The notes below the pieces were generated by a model. It saw only the letters and a program-made list of their open reading frames with translations. It made no database searches and was not told where the DNA came from. Positions 21,441 through 30,741 of a DNA stretch of 64,000 bases are shown piece by piece. The translations under genes were made by a program, and so were the position numbers. The first letter of the stretch is position 1. Every line of letters begins with the position of its first letter. Where the stretch lies: NCBI GenBank assembly GCA_030248215.1, contig JASANG010002673.1, positions 213,538 through 277,537 on the forward strand. Direction: 5' to 3'. The stretch is from Enoplolaimus lenunculus (Eukaryota; Nematoda; Enoplea; Enoplida; Thoracostomopsidae).

Positions 21441-21604
21441 CAGGCCCGTAGCCAGCTCATCCGTCTAGCAGAGCTAACAATTGTTTTGGAGGGGCATACA
21501 AGGTTCACATTGACCTACAAGCAAGGTTTAAAATTTTCTAGAAGGGGTAAAAATTTTCAAGGGTGGCTGAGCCCCTTCCACCGTCCGCCTTGGCTACGAG
21601 CCCC
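21441..21604 (+). mobile_element. Family F MITE, complete
   Basis: AGGCCCGTAGCCAGCTCATC left end and 'ccttggctacgagcccc' right end. It lies inside the 4-kb element. A stray F right end ('ctggctacgggctcgttgg') lies at about 21872-21893. Confidence 0.75.
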
Positions 21605-21924
21605 CAATAAACCTGCAAAATTTGCTCGAAGGTCTATAGTGTTTAATACAACAGCCGCAATTTTAAAACCTTCGTCTTTTAGAGAGTTGCAGTAGCCAGA
21701 CTATTAAAACGACTGTTTAAAATATACATAAAATACTGGACCACTACAGGATACATTGTTTTTTGAAGTAGTTGTTTTTTACACGCGGGGAAGGGCTGAA
21801 ATGGATAACAGATATAGTTGGTGATACGCGGAGTTCCACGGGAATTCAGGTTCCGGTAAATTATTTCCTACCCTCCTCTGGCTACGGGCTCGTTGGCCCT
21901 AAAAATATATACCTACGACTAGTA

Positions 21925-22405
21925 AACCGTCAATTGAAAATTAAAGTTTAGACGGCAACCGTCAATTGAAAACTAAATTTTAGACGGCAGCCGTCAATCG
22001 AAAATTAAAGTTTAGACAGAAACCGTCAATTGAAAATTAGTTTAGGCGGCAATCGTCAACTGAAAATAAAACTTTAGACGGCAACCGTCAACCAGGGGTT
22101 CACCTTTTAACGGCAAACGTCAATGCAAAAGCTAAACTTGAATAGCAGCCGTGAACGTGTACTTGTGAGGTATATAGCAACCGTCAATGGGTTAGCAAGT
22201 TTCGTAATAGCAAGTGTCAACAGATATTAAGATCAGAAACCACATTGACGGCTGCCTTCTAAATTTTGGTGCAAATCCTGAGATAAATTTAAGATTTGCA
22301 AAATTTTAAACAGTAGCCGTCTCAACAGAAAATAAAATTTTGATAGTAGCCGTCAACGCAATCTCATTTTTGAAACTAGTAGTCGTCAACCGTCAATTGA
22401 CGTTT
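21925..22405 (+). repeat. Right array of GACGG-CAA-CCGTC dyads
   Basis: About a dozen units of the same type and direction as the left array, most regular at the inner side (21925-22110) and decaying towards the right end. Confidence 0.8.
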
Positions 22406-22607
22406 CAAAAATCCACACAGCGTACGCACGTTATTGTGGTCGACGTATTATTTTTGACGAATTTCTACTACATAAAATTTTTCAGGCCCGCTTTAAAACA
22501 TATTAACAAATTGCAACCAAATTAGTTTCCTGTCAGTTGAAAAAATAAAGGGTGAGGGAGTGTCCATGTGCGCTCCTGGTTGCGTCTGGGTTTAAGAATC
22601 CGGGCAG

Positions 22608-22866
22608 TGTAAACAACATGGGCGGTACAGTATTAAAGCGTAAGAATAAGTTTATTCCTAAGCCTAAGCCTAAGCCTAAGTCTAAGCGTAAGAATAAGTT
22701 TATTGCTAACCCGAAGCTTAATCCTAAGCCTAAGCCTAAGTCTAAGCGCAAGAATAAGTATATTCCTAAGCCTAAGCCTAAGCCAAGCAAAAAATTACTC
22801 TAAAACTTAGGCTTACTCTATTCTAGTCCCACAGAAAAACGTTCCGACCTTGATCTTTACATGGGC
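22608..22866 (-). mobile_element. T1 telomere-repeat MITE
   Basis: 'GTGTAAACAACATGGGCGG' end, three CCTAAG blocks separated by 'cgtaagaataag', and the 'gatctttacatgggcc' end. Confidence 0.85.
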
Positions 22867-23777
22867 CAAGAACCCAAGTGTAGCTTCGAGTTAATCGGGT
22901 TTAAATATGTTGCAAATATCACAGTTTTAATTTACACTCCCAAGCTAGAAACAGTTCAACCTCGCTTGTAAGTCATCTGACATCCTTGCCTGTCCCTGCT
23001 GAAAATCATTTACCCTGCCTCCGTATAATGAGCTGGTTAAGAGCCTGCATACCTACTCCAGCATATCATCCAAAAAAGCTAAGTTAAATGTAAGGAGACA
23101 TCTAAATATTTCACCCGAACCAACACCACGTTACGGTTCAAGACAACCGTTCAAAAATCGCCCAATTTGAACTTCAACGAAAGAGCTGCACCAACTCATT
23201 GAATATTGGTTATCTCTAAACTCATTTGAGCGTCCGATTTCCTGTTCAACGAACCGGTGAACACGTATTTACATCAGGTTCAAAACGGAAAAAATTTTCC
23301 ACATATCAACTGCTCAGCATTATCTTGTATGTAGACCGATAACAGACTTTACTATATCAACGTTGAACTTAGGCTTTCACATATAGAAAGCGTATATATT
23401 CAGTACTCATAGAACCCAGAGTATATACCTAAAAGAACCTACTACACCAAAGACCTCTGTGTATATCCAACATTCGTATATAAGACTCATGGTATAGAGG
23501 CCTACCCATGCACTGTCATGGCGGACAAAGCCCGACATCGCGAACAATAAAACGGAAAAAAGCCAAATGTGTAGCTATCTAGCAAACGAGCGGTAGCTAG
23601 GGTTTCATTTCGGGAAGGTGTATCCTCATGCAAAAGTTATAGGCCGATCGAGTGTAGCAAGCGAGAAAATTTATTTGAAATCTAGAATTTAGAAGAGTTT
23701 TTTAATGCCTGTTAAAGTGGTGTTTCTGTTCTTTTTCCGAAGTTTTCGAGGTATATCCCAACGTTCGATGTGTCTAC
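22867..23777. other. Gene-free stretch, nothing recognised
   Basis: No exon, RNA gene or inverted-end element could be supported here. Confidence 0.4.
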
Positions 23778-23940
23778 AAGCCTTTAACCAGCTCACCTTG
23801 CTATGGGGGGGCAAAAATTTTTCATGGTGGGCATTCAAGGGTTTTCGATGACTTACAAGCAATATTGAAAATCTTCCAGGGGTGCCACAATTTTTCCATA
23901 GGGGCTGAGTCCCCCCTGACATCCCTTAGCTACGGCCCGT
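23778..23940 (+). mobile_element. Family F MITE
   Basis: A weathered left end ('tttaaccagctcaccttgct'), standard F interior and a right end 'cttagctacggcccg'. Confidence 0.75.
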
Positions 23941-24155
23941 GTGTCTAGCGTGTACAAAAGGTTGACATGTTAGCTTACAGTGATAAATATGAGCTTGTAC
24001 CGCTGGTTATCATAGATCGGGTATTAGCAATGAATTGTGCACTGAGAAAACTTGAAGATGGAAGTCTGGCGGTTGTTGCGGCAAAAGGGTACATTTTTCG
24101 AGCCGCTCTAAGGCCCATCGCAAAAAAACCGCGCGCCCTTTGCTTCACGCAACCA

Positions 24156-24342
24156 GGACCGTAGCCAGCTCACCTCGCTTGGAGGACTAAACATTGTTCA
24201 TAAGGATTATACAAGGGTTTCCTATGGACCCACGGTAGAAAATTTATAACCTTGCTTGTATTCAGTTTTTGAAAACCATTGTATGCCCCTCTGGAAAATT
24301 TTTTAGCCCCCCCCCTCTAGCAAGGTGAGCTGGATACGGGCC
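24156..24342. mobile_element. Family F element with two left ends (foldback)
   Basis: The left part matches F forward, but the right part is the F left half in reverse ('tgtatgcccctctggaaaat' ... 'gcaaggtgagctgg' ... 'acgggcc'). The element is therefore a near palindrome and not a standard F copy. Confidence 0.65.
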
Positions 24343-24467
24343 TACTGGCAACTCCAGGTGAGGTGTACACGGGGGCCAACTTTTCAACTCGCGACGTTTG
24401 CTCGTTCAATACATGAATTCAACAAATGATGGATTTGAAATAATTTCATGAACTGTAAAAGATTTGA

Positions 24468-24663
24468 CCAATGCGAAGAACAGGGGCGGAATAGTATTAT
24501 AAGCATATTCCTAAGCCTGCCCCACCTAAGCCTAAGCGTAGAATGTGCATATTCCTAAAAGCCTAAACCTAAGCCTAAGCCAAGCAAACAATAAATCTAA
24601 ATCTTAAGCTTACTCTATTGCAGTCCCACACAAAAACGCTCTGACCCTGATCTTTACATGGGC
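24468..24663 (-). mobile_element. T1 telomere-repeat MITE
   Basis: 'CAATGCGAAGAACAGGGGCG' end, CCTAAG blocks and 'gatctttacatgggcc' end. Confidence 0.82.
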
Positions 24664-24920
24664 CAAAATTTTGTAACATTCACAGTTTGCCGAAATCAAT
24701 TTAGCTAAAAACTTAAAAATCACCAGAAATGTAAATCATTCTATTTTTGTCCTATTTTTTCCATTTTTTCCTATACGGACCGTTCTGTTCCACGGGACTG
24801 AGGAGAATACTCCCTCGCTTCAACTCACCCCACGCGACACCGGGCCACACTTCTGTCTCCAATTTAGATCCAACGATGCTGATTTTGCGTGTACCCCTGT
24901 TACTTTAGAATGCTAGACTA

Positions 24921-25191
24921 TTAACCCCTTCTCAAATTGAGTTGCCTGTAGGCAACTCAGCGCAGTGTATATACGTTAAATAGTATATATCACACCGTGT
25001 TTAACAATTGCAACACGTATACATAGTACTAAATCACCACAAGACGTGGGAGCCCCCTCGGGCTCGAGCGTCAAGTTCCTATAGCTCAGTGGTGATGGTA
25101 TTCGCCTCCCACTCCAGTCACTGGAGTTCGAAACCTAGCATAAAAGTAGGTTTCAGGGGAAATAGAAAATATTCATGTGAGAAAACGTTAA
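24921..25191 (+). mobile_element. Family H: TTAA-flanked MITE carrying a tRNA-like module
   Basis: TTAA at both borders (24921-24924 and 25188-25191). The inner tRNA-like part runs from about 25078 (A box TAGCTCAGTGG) to about 25140 (B box GAGTTCGAAACC). This is the cleanest plus-strand copy. Confidence 0.8.
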
Positions 25192-25377
25192 TAGTTGCCC
25201 GACAATTTTGTTATCCAACAGTGCTGTAAGCTTATGAATAAATTTAATCGTAATCTTAAGCGTACTCATAAGCCTAAATTTCGGATTACAGGTTATCGGA
25301 CGACAAATTATCGTGATACCGTTCCTGTATTGTACATTTCTGAAATGTGAGAGTACTACGTATATCTAAGCAGAGTA

Positions 25378-25738
25378 CAACCGATAGTTTGCCTCTGGTT
25401 GCGGAAGCGGCTCTATTAGAATTTTTGCACGGAAGTTCCGACAACTTCGGTAGTGAAATTTTGCAAATGTTTTAACAAAATTAAGTTGGTTGTTTTGGTT
25501 TTTAATTTTTCGTACGATTATGAGGGCAAAAGCTTGCCGAGATTTCGTGAAAATTTAGCGTGAAACCGAAAGAATGAAGTCGAAAAATTTAATAACACTA
25601 AACGGTTATTTGCTAATATTAGCAAATTGAACATCAAGTACCTAATTTCGTCTCAACTCCGGTTTCATTTCCGGCTCAGGCAAAATTGGTCGACCTTCGG
25701 CTCCGGCTTCGGTATTTTTCACCTCCGGTTACACCCTA
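25378..25738. mobile_element. Family G element, degraded
   Basis: Left 'gtacaaccgatagtttg' and right 'cacctccggttacaccct' ends of G type; the interior is divergent and includes 'ggtttcatttccggctc'. Confidence 0.6.
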
Positions 25739-25761
25739 TAGATATATATCACAAGTTTGAC

Positions 25762-25943
25762 CCGTGTAATAAAAGATCAAAAGCGGAACGTTTTTCCATG
25801 GGTGTGGAATTGAGTAAGCATAAGCTTTAGTTTTTGCTTAGGCTTAAGCTTAGGTATAAGCTTATTATTACACTTAGGTTTAGGCTTAGGCTTAAGAATA
25901 TGCTTAGACTACTGTTCTGTCCTGTTTTATACATTGGCCTCTA
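25762..25943 (+). mobile_element. T1 telomere-repeat MITE
   Basis: Weathered left end ('aagatcaaaagcggaacg'), TTAGGC-like arrays, and 'gttttatacattggcc' right end. Confidence 0.78.
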
Positions 25944-26073
25944 TCATTTTGAAGCTGACCCGCTTGTGTGAATTATAATCCTTGTTAGTGTCAAACTCAA
26001 AAACAAACCATATGATTGTAATGTGTTCAAATCACAGCTGTCGTTTGCAAAATAAGAGTTGTATCAAAAAAGC

Positions 26074-26922
26074 GGCCCATGTTACTTTTAAGGCTGTCCC
26101 AGTTTCCGGTGGGTCTGTAAAGAGTAGGCTTTACATTCTAGACTACATTTTTTCCTTAGGCTTAGGCTTCGGAATACGCTTTTTCAACGCTTAGGCTTAG
26201 GCTTAGGAATACGCTTTTGCAACGCTTAGGCTTAGGCTTAGAAATACGCTTTTGCAACGCTTAGGCTTAGGCTTAGGAATACGCTTTTGCAACGCTTAGG
26301 CTTAGGCTTAGAAATACGCTTTTGCAACGCTTAGGCTTAGGCTTAGGAATACGCTTTTGCAACGCTTAGGCTTAGGCTTAGAAATACGCTTTTGCAACGC
26401 TTAGGCTTAGGCTTAGAAATACGCTTTTGCAACGCTTAGGCTTAGGCTTAGAAATACGCTTTTGCAACGCTTAGGCTTAGGCTTAGAAATACGATTTTGC
26501 AACGCTTAGGCTTAGGCTTAGAAATACGCTTTTGCAACGCTTAGGCTTAGGCTTAAGAATACGCTTTTGCAACGCTTTGGCTTAGGCTTAGAAATACGCT
26601 TTTGCAACGCTTAGGCTTAGGCTTAGGAATACGCTTTTGCAACGCTTAGGCTTAGGCTTAGAAATACGCTTTTGCAACGCTTAGGCTTAGGCTTAGAAAT
26701 ACGCTTTTGCAACGCTTAGGCTTAAGCTTAGAAATACGCGTTTGCAACGCTTAGGCTTAGGCTTAGACATACGCTTTTGCAACGCTTAGGCTTAGGCTTA
26801 GAACTACGCTTTTGCAACGCTTAGGCTTAGGCTTAGAACTACGCTTTTGCAACGCTTATGTTTAGGCTTAGGCTTAGGAATACGCTTAATCTACTGTTAC
26901 GGCCCTAAAAGTAACATTGGCC
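26074..26922 (+). mobile_element. T2 telomere-repeat MITE with a 20-fold internal expansion
   Basis: Left end GGCCCATGTTACTTTTAAGG, right end 'ctaaaagtaacattggcc', and a perfect 8-bp duplication AAAAAAGC at 26066-26073 and 26923-26930. Between about 26173 and 26880 lie about 20 tandem copies of a 35-bp unit: AATACGCTTTTGCAACG plus three TTAGGC-type repeats. Copies differ at single positions, such as G or A after the array. Confidence 0.93.
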
Positions 26923-27318
26923 AAAAAAGCAATATGCGCCAGGGAAAAGGCGTTTGGGATGCGAATATTAACGAAAAAAAGTGCACAAATCAAACGCTGC
27001 TTTACGTGATAGAAGCGGACCCGTACAGACCAGGAGAAAGCGGGTTCTGCCCCTTTAGAAAAGGTTATTTGCTTTCTCTGGATAAGTGTCACTTTTGCTT
27101 GTAAGTCAAATGAAATCGTTGTATACTCTTTCTGAAATTGTAGTGCGCCGTCTAAAGCACGTAGAGCTGGTTATTTCCTTGGGAAACTGTTCATGTTTTG
27201 AAATTAAAAGTTGAGTTCAAATTTAATAAAATTATTTTCAGTTTATAATAAATATATTTTAGGCTCATAGTTGATCGATACAATCCTGTAAACCGCCGTG
27301 GCCGGATTTGGTTTCGCG

Positions 27319-27621
27319 GGCCATGTAAAGAGCAACGGCGGAGCGTTTTTCTGTGGGACTAGAAAATAGTAAGCTAAAGCTTTAGACTAATTTTTCTTGC
27401 TTGGCTTAGGCTTAGCAATATGCTCGTTCTTACACTTAAGGCTTAGGTTTAGGCTTAGGCTTAGGCTTAGGCTTAGGCTTAGGCTTAGCAATATGCTCGT
27501 TCTTACACTTAGGCTTAGGCTTAGCAATACGCTCGTTCTTACGCTTAGGCTTAGGCTTAGGCTTTAGGCATGGGAATGTGCTTAAAATACTGTTCCTCCC
27601 ATGTTCTTCACATCGGCCCAT
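27319..27621 (+). mobile_element. T1 telomere-repeat MITE
   Basis: 'GGCCATGTAAAGAGCAACGG' left end, repeated modules of 'agcaatatgctcgttctta' plus TTAGGC arrays, and 'cttcacatcggccc' right end. Confidence 0.82.
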
Positions 27622-27733
27622 TTCGCTTTAGAACCCGGGTCTAAACGTTTTTTAACGAGCGAGGATAGCGACCGACAAAATGCTTTTTGACCACTGCAAA
27701 TTAATTATCCAGCCTGTAAAATTGGCTTTTTTC

Positions 27734-28022
27734 GTGTCTCCTGACATTTCCGGGAAGGCAAGTGGACCACCCTTATCTTCCCTGTAAACGCCTCTAAATC
27801 CAGTAAAGCCTTATCAATTGAATTCTACACTTTGAAGCGAGTGTCTGAATTATTCCCACGCAAATTAACTGTCCGTCCTGAAAAATTGACATTCTTCGTG
27901 TCTCCTGACATTTCCGGGAAGGCAAGCGGATCACCCTTATCTCCCCTGTAAACGCCTCTAAATCCAGTAAAGCCTTATCAATTGAATTCCACACTCTGAA
28001 GCGAGTGTCTGAATTATTCCCA
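27734..28022 (+). repeat. Tandem duplication of about 163 bases
   Basis: 'gtgtctcctgacatttccgg' begins at about 27735 and again at about 27898. The following 120 bases are nearly identical in both copies, which end 'gagtgtctgaattattccca'. No gene is assigned. Confidence 0.65.
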
Positions 28023-28091
28023 CTTTCATTCGCGTATACAACCCAACGACAGCGTTTTTGTTTTAAATCATTTTTAATCTGTTTTATTTCA

Positions 28092-28190
28092 GCCGAAGAC
28101 GTGTCAAAATTCAATCAATGCTTAAGCCATCTGGTTTGCGTTGGGACGCGCGACGCTTCGCTGTTTTTTGGCAAGAAAACGGTATACAGG
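28092..28190 (+). CDS. Possible isolated internal exon, unknown protein
   Basis: A pyrimidine-rich acceptor (TTTTATTTCAG) precedes, and a GTAAAA donor follows, a short open stretch that can be read as EDVSKFNQCLSHLVCVGTRD then ASLFFGKKTVYR. Composition and borders look exonic, but no partner exon could be joined and no family is recognised. The next gene downstream starts with its own signal-peptide exon at 30742, so this exon would belong to something else, or it may be chance. Confidence 0.25.
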
Positions 28191-28872
28191 TAAAATCAGA
28201 TGTTTACTTTTTGGAAATTTGGATTAAAAATTAAAAATCACTATAGATATATATAAATAAATAAATAAATAAATAAATATATATAAATATATATTATATA
28301 TAAGTATATATATTGCAAATTTAAGCTTGCGTTCAAAATATCGGCATTTTATATATAAAGAATTGTCCAAAATTGCATAATTATGAAAAGTATCTTGACG
28401 CTAATTTTTGCTTGACGCTAATTTTTGCGCTTGTGCATATTGATTGCTGTATTGCGTATATGCGATGCTTTGCACTTACAGACTGCATTATTAATGCAAA
28501 AATCAAGTTGCATTCGTTGTGTGTTTTTTGCAATTTTGCAATTTTTATGCAATCTGTTGCTTGCTTTTTGCGTGTTGCGAAAGATTTTCATGATTGTTTG
28601 GCTTGATAGAAGGTTGTGTCGATATGTACAGGAATCGACCCGTCCCTAAAACCCGCTTATATCCGAAGTGTTGGGATATTTTAGGATTTTGGGAAATTAG
28701 GATATTATTCAGCAAATGGACCGGACTAAGATTTAAACGAAATGTTTGGGATCTTATTCGTAAACCTATTAAAATTGATGAGTTTTTACTGATTCTCATA
28801 CTCATATCTGAATACAGGAAGACCATCTTATTAAGAAAAATTCAGCATTTTGGTATAGAATCGTTGCCTGGG

Positions 28873-29414
28873 ATGGCCCATGTAAACATCAGGGGTGGAA
28901 CGTTTTTCTGTGGGACTGGAATAGAGTAAGCTTAAGCTTTAGACTATTTTTTGCTTGGCTTAGGCTCAGGCTTAGGCTTAGGAATGAACTCATTCTTACG
29001 CTTAGGCTTAGGATTAGGCTTAGGCATAGGCAGAGGAATAGGCTTAAAGAATGAGTTTATTCTTAAGCCTAAGCCAAAGCCAAGCAAAAAATTAGCCTAA
29101 AGCTTAAGCTACACACAAAAAAGTATTTCTGAATTTATTCAGAAAAGTGTTTTCTGTGGCAAATCTGAAAAGTTTTGCTGATATTTAAGACAATTTTTCT
29201 AAAAATAACTGGAAAACGTTTATTTTCAGACTTTATTTCAGAACGTTTTTTGAAAACATTTCTGTTATAACAGAAATACTTTTCAAGTGCACCTTGCTAA
29301 GCATATTTCTCAAATGTAAGAAATTGTTTCTTAAATATCAGAAATATTATTTTGAGTGTAATACTCTATTCTAGTATCACAGAAAAACGTTCCGCCCCTG
29401 GTCTTTATATGGGC
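28873..29414. mobile_element. Palindromic T1 element split by another MITE
   Basis: Both ends are of the T1 left type (GGCCCATGTAAACATCAGGG; inverse 'cctggtctttatatgggcc'), so the element is a head-to-head palindrome. Its arrays switch from TTAGGC to CCTAAG at about 29045. A separate element at about 29110-29360 ('cacacaaaaaagtatttctg' and inverted 'cagaaatattattttgagtg') sits in the second half, flanked by TA. Confidence 0.75.
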
Positions 29415-29686
29415 CACAAAATGCAACAACAGTGGGGGATCCATGATTTTCTAGCGGGGTTACGATACTTTTTGCGTTCTCCAATCTTACAATTTTAAAC
29501 CGCCCTTAAATTAGTAATTTTTCAGTATTTTTGCATTGTTGTCTTCAGATGAACCGTTTGCATCGCAAAATTGTTGGGTACATATACCTTCATTTTCCCT
29601 GTATCCGCCACTATGACACGTCACTTCCAAGCAGTAAGATGCTTACAAAACAAAGCAATAAATTGATTACACTGTGCTCAAGACTA

Positions 29687-30168
29687 TACTGTAGTGACCC
29701 AAATAACATCGGCTCAATAAGAGCGTAGGCCCCCGGTTTGAGACCCAATCAATAAGAGTCTGTATCCCTAATCAGAGACCGTTAATAAGATAGAGTCCAT
29801 AAGTCGTAATTAGAGTAAACCAATAGAACTCCGTAACCGAATAACTGGGAGGAACACTGTAAATTTCAGTGAGTTGATTCTTAACTCAGAATGAGTTGAA
29901 TCACTCAGGCCGAGTTAGGACTATCAGAACTCAGAATTTTGAGTTTACTCAAGTCATTGTGAGTATTTAATCAACTCACCCAGAGTCAACTCAACGAAGA
30001 GTGAGAATCAACTCAACTCAGAGTGAGTTAATGTATACTGATTTTAATTCAGAAATAACTAACTCGCGCGCTGAATTGATTAATCAACTCATTGGAATTT
30101 ACAGTGAAGGTCCGTGGAAAGGCATACTAAATATCAGACCTCACCTCTTATTCAGGTCATCGCAACTA
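29687..30168. mobile_element. Family C MITE interrupted by a D element
   Basis: The left C end (TACTGTAGTGACCCAAATAA) is at 29687 and the right end ('ctcttattcaggtcatcgca') at about 30168. A full D element lies between, so D inserted into C. Confidence 0.7.
29855..30108. mobile_element. Family D MITE inside a C element
   Basis: CACTGTAAATTTCAGTGAGT start and 'ggaatttacagtg' end, with 'actcagaatgagttga'-type interior. Confidence 0.8.
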
Positions 30169-30182
30169 AGATATGATCTTTT

Positions 30183-30290
30183 AGTAGCTGACGTAAATTA
30201 TAAAAAAAATTTCAAAGCTTCTGAGAAGAGCTTCCGAATCGGTTAAAGGCCAAAGGCGTCCCCACGGGGTCATTGGAGTGGTCGTGCCCC
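30183..30290 (+). repeat. Family J repeat of about 105 bases
   Basis: Matches 34727-34826: 'aagagcttccgaatcggtta' then 'gcgtccccacggggtcattg'. Borders are unclear. A run of C follows. Confidence 0.5.
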
Positions 30291-30741
30291 CCCCCCCCTC
30301 AAATTCGGCTGATGCCCCCAAATAGATTCAGTCTAAAAGTAAACAATCTTGAACAGCAATTGTAGGGGGCCCCAGGCAAAATTATTCGGTGACCCCAAAA
30401 TATAATTTTCTGCGGACGCCCGTGTGAAAAGCATTAAATATCTGTTTGTTTGGCTTCTAAAAATAAATTTCAATTTGAAAAATATGTTTATCAAAATGTC
30501 AAAAACTGTTTCGGGGCTTAAAAATACGCTGATATAAATGTAATCTAAGGGCTGTTGACGTCACAGGATAATCTGTTATGTCCACATAGCTTGAAAGTTA
30601 CCCAATAATCACTCGACAGTATTTAACCTGTCAAAAATTAAGCATAATTCGTTCAGTTTCACTGCGTTTGCTAATTGCAGAAATCGCATTTGCACAAAAC
30701 CTATTTATTAACGTGTGCAATTTTACATATTAATTTGAAAA

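Larger units (their letters stand above)
18400..22456. mobile_element. About 4-kb inverted-end element with dyad arrays on both flanks
   Basis: The ends are near-identical inverted repeats of about 60 bases: 18404-18460 (CGTCGACCACAATAACGTGC onward) and 22388-22447 in reverse complement. The left flank to about 19595 and the right flank 21925-22405 are packed with a unit centred on GACGGCAACCGTC, in the same direct orientation on both sides. The middle holds a duplicated 311-base block, a duplicated block of about 80 bases and an F insertion. No transposase frame is seen, so if mobile it is non-autonomous. A T2 element sits in the left flank. Confidence 0.75.

Noticed and set aside
27794-28114. 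Minus-strand open frame over the 163-base tandem duplication
   Set aside because: It runs across the repeat without a start, domain or splice support; the duplication itself explains the open frame.
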